Assembly (NCBI RefSeq): GCF_014897315.1
Contig: NZ_JABUYL010000001.1
Span: forward strand, 248,001-312,000
DNA length: 64,000 bases
Direction: 5' to 3'
From: Proteus sp. FME41
GTDB lineage: Bacteria; Pseudomonadota; Gammaproteobacteria; Enterobacterales; Enterobacteriaceae
Numbering within the stretch: position 1 is the stretch's first letter; each line of letters opens with the position of its first letter. The notes beneath the pieces are model-generated. The model did no database searches. It worked only from the letters and a program-made list of their open reading frames with translations, and was not told the DNA's origin. Shown here piece after piece: positions 13,601 through 20,773 of the stretch. A program made the translations under genes and the position numbers.

Positions 13601-16600
13601 TACGCATAAACGCATTGGTGATGGATTTTATGAGCAACGCATAGTCCGCGATCAAATTATCCAATTGACCGGAAATCAATATTTAGACGGGCACAATGAT
13701 AATGAACAGCAATATCATGCATTGATGGATGCAGGTATTCGCTTTAGTGAAGAGTTTGGTATTAAACCGGGTGTAACGCTAACAGCAGAGCAAATGGCCA
13801 TGATCACGGCTGATATGGTGCTATTAAGCAGTAGGGAAATCACTCTACCCAATGGTTCTGTTGAAAAAGTGTTGGTACCACAAGTTTATGCCAGAGTATT
13901 ACCGGGTGATTTACAAAATAGTGGTGCATTGCTTTCAGGTAGCGAAGTTATTTTAAATAATATTCCAGAGCTGAAAAACCAAGGAACTATTTTAAGTAAA
14001 AATGGATTACAGGCATCAACAGATAATTTAATAAACCAAGGCCTTATAAAAGGAAAAACCGTTGATTTAACCGCGTTACACGATATTAAAAATGAAGGTG
14101 GTCAAATTGCAGGGCAAAGTCGTGTTAATTTGCAAGCGGGTCATTCTCTTATTAGTACCGCAACAACAAAGGGTGACGAAGTTAATCAATGGATAAATCG
14201 TGGTGCTGCCATTTATTTAACAGAGCCTGATGGTGAGATTGCATTAAAGGCAACACGTAACTTAGAACTGACGGCAACAGATATTTTAGCCGGTGGTCAT
14301 AGCCAAGTTTTATTAAATGCAGGTGAAAATATTGAGTTAGGAACTATCAATACGGTTCGCCAAGAAAATATAGATTGGGATAGTAAAAACTATCTGCATA
14401 AAACCACGCAAGAAGAGGTAGGCTCTCGCCTTTATGGGGGGGATATTGCATTGCAATCGGGTGAAGATATTCATCTTACAGCAACAGATATTCAAGCCAC
14501 GGGACTGTTAGGATTACATGCAGGAAATGATATTTCGCTAAAAAGCGGGTACTCCTCAATTGATCAAATTGCCCATAGTGTCACAAAAGATAAATCGTTT
14601 GGTTCATCGGAAACACGCACTACACATGCTGAAATTCATCATAAACAAGCAACAGGCTCTCTATTAAAAGGGAATGAAATTTCGGTTTCTGCGGGCAATA
14701 ATTTAACGGCACAAGGTAGTGAAATTATTGCGACACAAGATATTAATCTTGATGCCGGTCATCAATTATCACTAACAACGGCACAAGAATTAGAGTTTCA
14801 ATCTTATGAAGAAAAGATCAAAAAATCAGGAATTGGCGGTACTGGGGGGATTGGTTTTACTGTCGGGAAATCAACCTTTGAACAGCTGAATAACAGTGAT
14901 GCGATTACCTATAAAGGCAGTGTAATCGGCAGTACTGAGGGTAATATTCGTATAAATTCGGGTGATAATCTCACTATAGATGGCAGTGAAATGATTGCCA
15001 AAAAGGAGATATCTCTTACTGGGGATTCTGTTGATATTTCTTCTTCTGAAAATAGCTATACCGAATTAAGTCGAACTAAAAGTAAACAAAGTGGTGTGAC
15101 GGTTGCCCTAAGCGGTACGGCAGGAAGTGCTATCAATGGCGCTATTGCGGGATACAAAGCTGCCAAAGAAACTGACGATAGCCAAATTAGTACCTTACAA
15201 AGTATCAAAGCTGGGCTTTCTGGTGCTCAAGCAGTGGGTGCTGTGGCGTTAGATAATGCCCAATCAGGTACAGATAATGAAAGCACAACGTTAATTGGCG
15301 CTAATGTTGCTTATGGTAAAAGTTCTTCTGGATCAGAAACCATACACCAACGAAATATTGCTCAAGGCAGTAGTTTAAGTGCAGGTGAAAACCTCGCTAT
15401 CACCGCAACAGGTAAAGAAACCGGTAATATCACTGTTACGGGCAGTGAACTGCAAGCTGGCAACGATCTCTCGTTGATTGCTACCCGTGATATCACCTTA
15501 CAGTCGGCAAAAAATCAAGAAACAACAGATAGTAAAAACGAAAGTAAAAGTGCGTCTGTTGGCGTTGGTGTGACGGTGGGCTCTGGCGGTGTTGGCGTTA
15601 ATATTAATGCCAATGGTAGCCGAGGTAAGGGGTTTGAAGAGGGGGATCATACTTATTACACCAATACCACGTTGAATGCAGGGCAAACACTCACCTTACA
15701 AAGCGGTCAAGATACAACCCTAAAAGGCGCACAAGCTCAAGGTGATAAAGTTATTGCGAAAGTGGGTGGGGATTTACACCTTGAAAGCCAGCAATCCATT
15801 GATGACTACAAATCGAAGCAATCGAGTGAAAGTGTGGGTGGTAGTGTCAATGTGATGGGCACACCGGGAGGTTCAGCCAATATCTCGTTTAGTCGCGATA
15901 AAATGGACAGTAAATACCGTTCAGTGGAAGAACAAACCGGCTTATTTGCAGGCAATCAAGGATTTGATCTTACCGTGGGTAAACATACCCAGCTTGATGG
16001 TGCGGTGATCAGCAGTAAAGCCGATGCAAAAAATAATCAGTTAGATACAGGTACATTAGGCTTTAGTGATATCCATAACTATGCAGAATATAAAGTTGAG
16101 CATCAATCTGGTGGTGTAAGTACTTCAGGTGGCGTTGAAGGGAATATGCTGGCGAATATGGGGCATGCATTAGCGATGGCAGGCAACCATAGTGACAGCG
16201 CTGAAAACACCACTCAATCTGCGGTATCACAAGGGACATGGACAGTGCGTGATAGCGACAATCAACAGCAAGATATCGCGCAATTAAGCCAAGATACCGA
16301 TAATGCTCACAGCACGTTAAATAAAATCTTTGACAAAGAAAAAGAGCAAAATCGCCAACAAAAACAACAATTAGTGGGCGAAATTGGGGCGCAAGTTATC
16401 GACTTAGCCACCACGGTGGACACTATTCGTGGCACGAACCAAGCGAAAGCTGATTCAAAACTCGATAATCTTTCTGATACGGCTTACGACAATTTCTATC
16501 AAGCCCTTTCAGAAACCCACGATAACGTTACTGAACGTGATATTCAAAATCACCTCTTTCAGCAAGCATTACAGGATTATACCAACCAATCCGACTTTGG

Positions 16601-18110
16601 TACGGGCGGTAAATATACCCGTGCCATCCAAGCCATCACCGCATTTACGCAAGGTGTAATGGGCAACAATATTGTTACCGCGATTGCTAATGGTTCCGCG
16701 CCTTACCTTGCCAACGAAGTGAAAAACCAAATCCAAGGTAATAGTGTTGAAAGTGATATTCAGCGCACGATAGCTCATGGATTACTGAATGCCGGCCTTG
16801 CTCTAGCAAAAGGTGAGAATGCGCTGGTGCAAGCTTCTGGCGCAATGACAGGCGAAACGGTGGGTATTTTATCGCACTCATTTTATGGCAAAACCCCCGA
16901 AGAACTCACCGAAACTGAAAAGCAGAATATAAGTGCGTGGGCAACGTTAACTTCCGGTATTGTCGGCGGTTTAATCAGCGATAATAGCACAGGCGTTGCT
17001 AATGCCGCCCAAGCCGGGAAAGTGGTGGTTGAGAATAATGCGATAGGTGCTGCTAAGCCAATCATTAAAGGCCTAGAAAAGGGTTACGAATGGTGCATGA
17101 AAAATGCGACCTGTCGAAATGGTCTTATGCAATTAGGGGTAAATTTTGGTTTAACATCAGCGCAAATTCAAGAAGCCATGGATGCTGGAGCTGCTGCCAG
17201 AAATGGTGATATAAAAGCCATGAGGAACCTTTCACCGGAACAGGTTGCTTATATTGATGAACAAATAATTCATAACAAAGGGCTCGCAAGGTTAATATTT
17301 GGCTCTGAACCTTGGGGTGGTAGGCTTGGTATACCATCACATACTGGTGGTAATCAAATGCCAGATCAAGATAGGATTGATACGGGTGGCAATCAGATAC
17401 CAGACCAAGGGCAGACTGATACTGGAGGAGATCAAATATCAGTCCAAATTTGGACTGATACTGGTGGTGACCAGATACCTAAACCAAGAGATAACTTGAC
17501 AGAAACACCACTACCTGAAAAACCAACGTTAGATGATGTTGTTTATCTGGATAAGATCACTCAGAGTGAACATGAAATAGAAGATGCTCTGAAAAAGAAT
17601 TTAGAAGCAAGTCAGAAAGGAAATGAATCTTCGAAGTTTGGTAATTATTTAACCAAAGAAGAACAAATATTTGCGACTAAGGCTCATCAAGAACTTATCA
17701 ATGAAATAGGTAAGTTTAAATCTAATACTCAAGCTGAAAAAATTGCAACAATGATTGGTGCTTACGATTCTAAAACAGGTAAAACAGCCGTAGGATATAG
17801 CAATAAAGAAATTACTGCAGATTCGCTACATCCAACAACAGTAGACTATATTAAGAAACAGTTAGGAGTCGAAATAGGTGAGTTTACTCATTTTTGTAAA
17901 AATAAAGTTGGTGCATGTGCTGAGGTATCGGCGGCAGATTCATTGGTTCGCCAAGGTGCTAAACCTGGAAATATTAAATTTACTGATGCATTAAGACCTA
18001 AAGCATTTAGGCAAGCATCTAGTCAAGAGAATGGAAATTTAAACTCAGAAAAGATAATTATTGAAACATGTGATAATTGTAAAGTCACATGGCCAAAGGA
18101 AATAAAATAA
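4641..18110 (+). CDS. cdiA: CdiA contact-dependent inhibition protein with deaminase-like toxin tip
   Basis: About 4,489 residues. I start at the ATG at 4641, which has AAGGAA eight bases upstream, rather than the TTG at 4623. Domains in order: an extended signal peptide region (MNKLCYRIIYNRTRQLMVV) and signal peptide to about residue 66; a TPS secretion domain containing NPAGISCQGCGF; a long filamentous-haemagglutinin stalk of LDNQQG-type repeats to about 2,550; a non-repetitive middle region, probably the receptor-binding part, with a basic KRKAGRKKK patch near 2,735; a second haemagglutinin region; DUF637 near 3,970; and VENN at residues 4,130-4,133. After VENN come a linker with four imperfect DTGG repeats and a C-terminal domain with CAEVSAADSL and CDNC, the [HC]AE plus CxxC zinc signature of YwqJ-type deaminases. 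Known CdiA proteins deliver the post-VENN part into target cells. The nucleic-acid substrate is unknown. Confidence 0.93.
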   Translation: MNKLCYRIIYNRTRQLMVVVSELTKSSGENSKRNSIFSSPIRTSLNSVAFILLVMQGLVSFSAQASQIIADQHAPQNQQATVLQTSNGLAQVNIQQPNQHGVSRNQFTQFDVDNKGAILNNSLQDTQTQLAGMVTGNPWLVKGEAKVILNEINSQNPSQLNGFIEVAGQRAEIIIANPAGISCQGCGFINAVNTTLVAGNALTQDGAITGYEINNGKIVISGNGLNDTASDYTRILARAVEINSRLQANKLEITTGKNRLDNEGNIINQDDKAEKQTDYAIDVALVGGMYANKIKLIGTEHGVGVHNAGEIGADIGGLTLNNNGQLVNSGKIQSHSALDIKTVSLNNQGSLVGQQDLTVTVESHLANSGTLQAKNNIQIDAKGTVSQTTTGKFLAQENIQLEAENYLAEKKSQLGAGVNHQGDILKPATMTLNINNELNSAGQHLSGRDITFNAKSIDLSKSHTQSKSLQVKATEGHVISDSAQVNAEKIVLDAGTYISNRHGEIKGDTISLTAPQLIDNAKGKITQTGSRELSFNTNVLNNQQGEINTEGVLNFKHKTLNNKEGNIQSLGNQLIINTTELNNQKGIISLPKQGQIVIETNHLSGKDGTLLSAGHLSLQSQQLDLEEATTQAENITITAINLNHDDATLKQTGDKATVITVEETLSNQRGKIQTQNQLTLEANIINNNQGEIRTLNNDLVITTQQNLINTEGKLIAATDNKIEVGQLDNSKGLIQAEKNISLTSKNELNNQTGKIITLDNSQIQADRLNNQQGEMGANTLSITLSNEANNKKGIIVAQDTLHFTAKGIDNSEGSIQSESNMWIDTRGNVLNNQNTQHSGGINSRTALNLLTGNINNTQGFINARKTIDLRAKTVNNLKGQIVTEENFTAKTQGWDNTSGLINALNVAINTHKQKLINRDTQDNQGIQASQKLELNTGALDNYKGDISGTTVLLTTDGLDNGQGIIDGKTLDLNTGKFTLINQAGKISLTEGADLKTGEINNQQGLIITGKDLTINSHQQIIDNRETKKSGGIVSQGKLTLESGELDNLQGQILAKQAINLTTQVVKNNAGKIASELSSLTLKGLLLDNTRGHLFSPQNLLLTLSDKLTNGYTKESNQGIEAQGSLTITSGNIDSTNGRIVSGEKFILESNEIINQQGILGSLNNHLSITSKAINNNDGSITAHDITINTQGARLSNQSQQGSSQIFSKHNLTIESGAIDNTKGKLIGQNTISITNNENLNNLQGQISSAHSLEITTKNLNNAQGQISANKAITVTSGNHIDNTKGKIEGHDSVTIENNGQFNNTLGQVIGKNSVSLLSKGDLINYKGRLGSEKSSVILNTYQIDNRYGVISAQDTLALDTNKYGINNADTSQSGGIVSQKNITLKSGKFNNEKGHLIAKTDLIIDTQQQKIINHDGVVSADNGLLTINSNAINNVSGLIYSFKNMLINTQGHDIDNSDTKNNKGILTKGNLLLNSGNILNLQGNLSAEGLAKITFNELNNEQGKLASLQKELTVTGNQLNNNKGLVYSSEKLKITLEKTLNNNETVGELGIVSHGDIEITAKNFDNQQGRLIAKKDNQLSFNEIDNQQGTIASQAGKLIVNSQSLFNSSGLISAFSLLDINTHKQKINNHQGVIVSQSDNITIKSGEIVNDAGLITGISNLDINTHEQYLDNSHTKESGGIVSKGELTIHVGDLINEDGKIISTTKQSLFAQNINNKKGKIGSLQDDVSIDSLAVNNQSGLISAKNDLTIETQGNEFDNSHTLSNAGVISQGSLNLFTGKLNNQSGYLFSAKSLLLNSLGLNNQNGEIASQSNGLKLVTQALNNQKGTLYSAASFTLDTQGNQLDNSQTLTKGIISKGTLILKTGDIINTQGRLVSDDNVNITSGKLINNQAQLGSKQGELNLITTEIENIKGVITAEHDLVIKTQQQKINNQNGTISTLAKLVINSGSLFNQFGKIASNQHADITAKQLDNTKGTIASNNDTLKLQAKDVNNHQGLIYAEKALTIHADGALTNTDNKATAGIIAKDNLNLKIKQLDNQAGLISVAANLDLTSPEKINNLLGLITVGQKVELTTSQLNNFQGKISSIGLLKINHADSLLNNREGSLVSSDNIWLKSGILDNQQGYITAGDAVTINSADLQNHKGTLYAKSILKIDAQKLDNTEGLLQSDNQLSVNTNKKTLINTKGSVISGTETQLDIGTLNNQKGHIQSIEKLDIQLNQQALDNQQGTLLSKKDLVIKGDSVNNKKGHIVTGNNANITLAQSFNNQLGQVQSQGLLVLNTQKLDNQQTQNDELGLKASNIRISTDELLNHQGIIQASELLTLTPTEKLNNQSGLISANELTIAGSSKNNLAIDNKKGLLAATTQLRLWAENLTGDGDVISAGKSEIQLKSAFVLDKNATIKAQDSLILSSEQEIDNRGFIYAGNQLSLQAMNFTNHEPIKNNEVIPTRIARSPDNNDKYNGEISAKHLTITVSDNLYNTGLIDAFGGKLSLTATTIYNQVGGRIYGDNIYIKSQRLDNNAEFDEIAPVLASRENLQLFSNTINNRNHALIYSGDDMVIAGFDTENPQKSIAADVLNNESASIEASGNLFAHISEINNRDLYLKISDPEKVSEVPMYQFGVDYSSDKFDADDEKIGYNINTREHLLHVNGRQYKDFYEFKYNIITEESKLLHRDPALILAGKDITLKGDNLNNIDSHIIAGGKLIIDGMHINNQETAGQHIEYHEGTAIQHKRPGKRKAGRKKKSSSTSSTQYGPFEVVTDLPLGLLEYKENSNQTSDKRPEASETNEVIISTKPKFGLLSIKEKSVDVHTENIASITLDKGTEKLVNELSLTQHQDDLLSEQNDFILSGQTETKKLDGTIEQKTAENKVLKVGDDVSITEIKQTEINQPNLTLPEIKQVDKQPLVQQPIGKIITVPQLDKPIENKNIEVNIQTIAPILKLPENRLFNLNKGTDSQYIVETDSRFTNKRAWLSSDYMQNALSIDHNNTHKRIGDGFYEQRIVRDQIIQLTGNQYLDGHNDNEQQYHALMDAGIRFSEEFGIKPGVTLTAEQMAMITADMVLLSSREITLPNGSVEKVLVPQVYARVLPGDLQNSGALLSGSEVILNNIPELKNQGTILSKNGLQASTDNLINQGLIKGKTVDLTALHDIKNEGGQIAGQSRVNLQAGHSLISTATTKGDEVNQWINRGAAIYLTEPDGEIALKATRNLELTATDILAGGHSQVLLNAGENIELGTINTVRQENIDWDSKNYLHKTTQEEVGSRLYGGDIALQSGEDIHLTATDIQATGLLGLHAGNDISLKSGYSSIDQIAHSVTKDKSFGSSETRTTHAEIHHKQATGSLLKGNEISVSAGNNLTAQGSEIIATQDINLDAGHQLSLTTAQELEFQSYEEKIKKSGIGGTGGIGFTVGKSTFEQLNNSDAITYKGSVIGSTEGNIRINSGDNLTIDGSEMIAKKEISLTGDSVDISSSENSYTELSRTKSKQSGVTVALSGTAGSAINGAIAGYKAAKETDDSQISTLQSIKAGLSGAQAVGAVALDNAQSGTDNESTTLIGANVAYGKSSSGSETIHQRNIAQGSSLSAGENLAITATGKETGNITVTGSELQAGNDLSLIATRDITLQSAKNQETTDSKNESKSASVGVGVTVGSGGVGVNINANGSRGKGFEEGDHTYYTNTTLNAGQTLTLQSGQDTTLKGAQAQGDKVIAKVGGDLHLESQQSIDDYKSKQSSESVGGSVNVMGTPGGSANISFSRDKMDSKYRSVEEQTGLFAGNQGFDLTVGKHTQLDGAVISSKADAKNNQLDTGTLGFSDIHNYAEYKVEHQSGGVSTSGGVEGNMLANMGHALAMAGNHSDSAENTTQSAVSQGTWTVRDSDNQQQDIAQLSQDTDNAHSTLNKIFDKEKEQNRQQKQQLVGEIGAQVIDLATTVDTIRGTNQAKADSKLDNLSDTAYDNFYQALSETHDNVTERDIQNHLFQQALQDYTNQSDFGTGGKYTRAIQAITAFTQGVMGNNIVTAIANGSAPYLANEVKNQIQGNSVESDIQRTIAHGLLNAGLALAKGENALVQASGAMTGETVGILSHSFYGKTPEELTETEKQNISAWATLTSGIVGGLISDNSTGVANAAQAGKVVVENNAIGAAKPIIKGLEKGYEWCMKNATCRNGLMQLGVNFGLTSAQIQEAMDAGAAARNGDIKAMRNLSPEQVAYIDEQIIHNKGLARLIFGSEPWGGRLGIPSHTGGNQMPDQDRIDTGGNQIPDQGQTDTGGDQISVQIWTDTGGDQIPKPRDNLTETPLPEKPTLDDVVYLDKITQSEHEIEDALKKNLEASQKGNESSKFGNYLTKEEQIFATKAHQELINEIGKFKSNTQAEKIATMIGAYDSKTGKTAVGYSNKEITADSLHPTTVDYIKKQLGVEIGEFTHFCKNKVGACAEVSAADSLVRQGAKPGNIKFTDALRPKAFRQASSQENGNLNSEKIIIETCDNCKVTWPKEIK

Positions 18111-18709
18111 TGAATACATCAAACAGTCATTGGGAACCCGGTTTTGGTACTATTTATACTTGGTTTGCAATGGATAAAAATGGAAAGATAGCTGTAATGG
18201 TTAATAATTGCTGGGGTTGGTTACCTAACTCTCTTTTATCAATTAATAACTTTGAAAATTTATTAGATGAACTTAATGAATTTAAGTGGGAAGAATCAGA
18301 AAAATACACTACATATCCTGAAAATAAAAATGGAAAAACTATTCTTGATTTATACTCATCTCTTGTATATCGAGATTTCAAATATAGAGAAGATATTGAA
18401 TATTGGGTAAATAGGCATCTTAGTGGAGAACTTAATGAAATTAATATGCCATCTAGAAAAGGCTTTTTTATATATCACGGTATAGAAGGGAATGTGGAAG
18501 GGGAAGATTATCCTGTTGGTTTTACTGGAAAAACTAAAATGGGTGATTATTTTAGGTACTTAGTACCAACGATATACGCTTCAATCTATGACTTTCCTGA
18601 AGAATTACGTCATGGAATAGCCGTTTCTGATACAGTAGATTTTACTCTCGATAAAGTATTGGATAACGATAAAATCAACAAGTATTTCCCGAAAATGTAC
18701 ACAAAGTAA
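18110..18709 (+). CDS. cdiI: Probable CdiI immunity protein for the deaminase toxin
   Basis: 199 residues. The ATG at 18110 overlaps the cdiA stop codon (TAATG), and AAGGAAA lies just upstream, so the two genes are translationally coupled; the frame also opens at 18089 but that start has no such support. The protein is acidic, rich in Trp and Tyr, without a signal peptide or membrane segment, so it should be cytoplasmic. I do not recognise its family. Immunity function is inferred only from position: directly after the toxin tip, same strand, overlapping. It should bind and neutralise the tip of CdiA. Its base composition is more AT-rich than the pretoxin DNA, as for the toxin tip itself. Confidence 0.75.
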   Translation: MNTSNSHWEPGFGTIYTWFAMDKNGKIAVMVNNCWGWLPNSLLSINNFENLLDELNEFKWEESEKYTTYPENKNGKTILDLYSSLVYRDFKYREDIEYWVNRHLSGELNEINMPSRKGFFIYHGIEGNVEGEDYPVGFTGKTKMGDYFRYLVPTIYASIYDFPEELRHGIAVSDTVDFTLDKVLDNDKINKYFPKMYTK

Positions 18710-18718
18710 TAATATAAC

Positions 18719-18760
18719 GGAGGAGATTTTAGCGTAATGCCGAGATCTCCTTAAGTTTTT
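18719..18760 (+). terminator. Hairpin after cdiI
   Basis: AGGAGAT (18721-18727) pairs with ATCTCCT (18745-18751) over a 17-base loop and is followed by TAAGTTTTT. It probably ends the cdiBAI transcript. Confidence 0.6.
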
Positions 18761-18776
18761 ATACCTACTCACTCCT

Positions 18777-18815
18777 TATCTGTTTGAGCAATGGGATGTT
18801 TTTGATACGACAATC
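18777..18815 (+). pseudogene. Scrap of another CdiA toxin linker
   Basis: Read in the frame beginning at 18777 this gives YLFEQWDVFDTTI. The same pattern, YLVEQWNAFDTAI, occurs after the VENN motif in the toxin ORF that ends at 26695. It fuses at ACGACAATCT directly to the pretoxin copy that follows, so a toxin unit was probably deleted here. Confidence 0.55.
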
Positions 18816-20176
18816 TTTATCAAGCCCTTTCAGAAACCAACGATAACGTTGCTGAGCGTGATATTCAAAATCACCTCTTCCAGCAAGCATTACAGGATTA
18901 TACCAACCAATCCGACTTTGGTACGGGCGGTAAATATACCCGTGCAATCCAAGCCATCACCGCATTTACGCAAGGTATAATGGGCAATAATATTGTTACC
19001 GCGATTGCTAATGGTTCAGCACCTTATCTTGCTAATGAAGTGAAAAACCAAATCCAAGGTAATAGTGTTGAAAGTGATATTCAGCGCACGATAGCGCACG
19101 GCTTACTGAATGCAGGCCTTGCATTGGCAAAAGGCGAGAATGCAGTAGTGCAAGCCTCTGGCGCAATGGCAGGGGAAACAGTGGGTATTTTATCGCACTC
19201 ACTTTATGGCAAAACCCCCGAAGAACTCACCGAGACTGAAAAGCAGAATATAAGTGCATGGGCAACGTTAACTTCAGGGGTTGTCGGCGGTTTAATCAGC
19301 GATAATAGTGCAGGCGTTGCCAATGCAGCTCAAGCAGGGAAGGTGGTGGTTGAGAATAATGCGATAGGTGCTGCTAAGCCAATCATTAAAGGCCTAGAAA
19401 AGGGTTATGAATGGTGCATGAAAAATGCGACCTGTCGAAATGGTCTTATGCAATTAGGGGTAAATTTTGGTTTAACATCAGCGCAAATTCAAGAAGCCAT
19501 GGATGCTGGAGCTGCTGCCAGAAATGGTGATATAAAAGCCATGAGGAACCTTTCACCGGAACAGGTTGCTTATATTGATGAACAAATAATTCATAACAAA
19601 GGGCTCGCAAGGTTAATATTTGGCTCTGAACCTTGGGGTGGTAGGCTTGGTATACCATCACATACTGGTGGTAATCAAATACCAGATCAAGATAGGATTG
19701 ATACGGGTGGCAATCAGATACCAGACCAAGGGCAGACTGATACTGGAGGAGAGCAAATATCAGTCCAAATTTGGACAGATACTGGTGGTGACCAGATACC
19801 TAAGCCAAGAGATAACTTTACAGAAACACCAGTACCTGAAAAACCAACGTTAGATGATCTTGCTTATCTGGACAAAATTACGCAAGGTGAACATGCGGGG
19901 ATCAGAAATAAAGAGGGTCGGCCAGTTGGTTCCGTCATTAATGATGTTCAGAAATCGAGACCTTCCGATATATTAATACAAGATGATGGTCGTTGGGTTG
20001 TAAAAGGTAATGATGGAAGAATACATCTAATTGAGCCTGATGGCGAAGTGGTCACGTCATTTAAAAATAGCGACAAAAATACGGCTCAACGTATTAGAGA
20101 TGGTCGATGGAATAGACCTAGTAATGAAAAACTAGATGAATTTAAAGAAAAATTTTCTGATTATGTGAGGTGGTAA
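18809..20176 (+). CDS. Orphan cdiA-CT module 1: pretoxin plus short unassigned toxin
   Basis: Sequence homologous to cdiA begins near 18809 with no promoter or start; the first good ATG in frame is at 18980, giving 398 residues. It repeats DUF637 (GTGGKYTRAIQAITAFTQG), the pretoxin region and VENN. It then copies about 180 residues of the cdiA post-VENN linker, including the DTGG repeats, almost identically. It diverges from CdiA only after YLDKITQ. The last ~95 residues (GRPVGSVINDVQKSRPSDIL, DDGRWVVKG, IEPDGEVVTS) form a small basic/acidic domain that I cannot assign; its size would suit a nuclease tip, but that is a guess. Without its own signal or TPS domain it is probably silent unless recombined into cdiA. 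Confidence 0.8.
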   Translation, partial: DNLYQALSETNDNVAERDIQNHLFQQALQDYTNQSDFGTGGKYTRAIQAITAFTQGIMGNNIVTAIANGSAPYLANEVKNQIQGNSVESDIQRTIAHGLLNAGLALAKGENAVVQASGAMAGETVGILSHSLYGKTPEELTETEKQNISAWATLTSGVVGGLISDNSAGVANAAQAGKVVVENNAIGAAKPIIKGLEKGYEWCMKNATCRNGLMQLGVNFGLTSAQIQEAMDAGAAARNGDIKAMRNLSPEQVAYIDEQIIHNKGLARLIFGSEPWGGRLGIPSHTGGNQIPDQDRIDTGGNQIPDQGQTDTGGEQISVQIWTDTGGDQIPKPRDNFTETPVPEKPTLDDLAYLDKITQGEHAGIRNKEGRPVGSVINDVQKSRPSDILIQDDGRWVVKGNDGRIHLIEPDGEVVTSFKNSDKNTAQRIRDGRWNRPSNEKLDEFKEKFSDYVRW

Positions 20177-20177
20177 G

Positions 20178-20432
20178 ATGGATACACTAAAAATTAATTA
20201 CATACCAGAAGCAGATGTAACTTTATTTGATATTCGTTTATCTGAATCGGAAGTTGTAATTTATACAGATTGCTTAAATTACGTTTTAACTCATTTATCT
20301 GATGAGCAAATATATGAAAAAACGGAATGCTCAAATAAACAAGAGTTATCACATTACTTAGCAGATCTAAAAAATCTAATAAAATCAATGGAGAATAGAA
20401 GATACCTTCCAGATAGGTACAAAGATCTATAA
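20178..20432 (+). CDS. Probable immunity protein of orphan module 1
   Basis: 84 residues, starting one base after the stop of the preceding toxin ORF, with AGGTGG just before the ATG. Small, acidic, Leu-rich and soluble, with no membrane segment. It is not similar to the CdiI at 18110, in keeping with a different toxin. Immunity is inferred from position alone; I do not recognise the family. Confidence 0.65.
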   Translation: MDTLKINYIPEADVTLFDIRLSESEVVIYTDCLNYVLTHLSDEQIYEKTECSNKQELSHYLADLKNLIKSMENRRYLPDRYKDL

Positions 20433-20437
20433 AAATA

Positions 20438-20473
20438 ATGGCATAGTGGCTATTTAAACAGTGACTATGCCGA
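20438..20473 (+). terminator. Hairpin after immunity gene 1
   Basis: GGCATAGT (20440-20447) pairs with ACTATGCC (20464-20471). It lies eight bases after the immunity stop. The T-run that follows is weak. Confidence 0.5.
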
Positions 20474-20501
20474 CAAGTTTTAATCTTTTACCTCAATCAG
20501 T

Positions 20502-20558
20502 TTACTCGTTCTCAGCCAGCTGGATGATCAGTTGTCCAGCTTGGCGAGTGAGGGTATG
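20502..20558 (-). pseudogene. SymE-like gene remnant A (3' end only)
   Basis: Read on the minus strand the DNA encodes HTLTRQAGQLIIQLAENE followed by TAA. It aligns with the C-terminus of the fuller SymE-like relic at 27052-27273 (LTRQAGKLIIRLAKK). Upstream the frame is lost within a few codons. It lies opposite in orientation to the toxin/immunity genes. Confidence 0.65.
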
Positions 20559-20773
20559 GAAGTACAAAATGGTTAACTCATCATTTTGATAATAAATTTA
20601 ATCCTTGGTCTAGTGGGCTTAAAGATCGCCCATTAGTTGTAATGCCATCAATTACAGCTCCGCCGAGTGTATCAGTAGTACCAAGTATTGTTGGAAGTAC
20701 AATTGGAGCTATTGGTTCCGAAGGTGCGAATAAAATAATTACAGAAGAGTTAAAATCAAAGGATGAGAAATGA
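20552..20773 (+). pseudogene. Truncated toxin tail A with no pretoxin region
   Basis: An open stretch of 73 codons, bounded upstream by a stop, ends at TGA 20771-20773. It encodes residues such as FNPWSSGLKDRPLVVMPSIT, then a Gly/Ser-rich IVGSTIGAIGSEGAN tail. No start codon, DUF637 or VENN is present. The stop overlaps the ATG of the next small membrane gene (ATGA), the arrangement of every toxin/immunity junction here, so I read it as the 3' stub of a lost toxin. Confidence 0.6.

Noticed and set aside
16569-16778. Minus-strand ORF of 69 codons repeated at 22545, 25337 and 27474
   Set aside because: It is conserved only because the pretoxin DNA on the plus strand is duplicated; no ribosome site or protein character.
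18750-18800. A SymE relic directly after the active cdiI
   Set aside because: The minus-strand translation (IPLLKQIRSE) is too short and too unlike the relics; the plus strand explains the DNA better as a toxin-linker scrap.
19880-20176. Assigning the module 1 toxin to colicin E5/D-type nucleases
   Set aside because: Size and charge would fit, but no diagnostic motif could be matched by eye.
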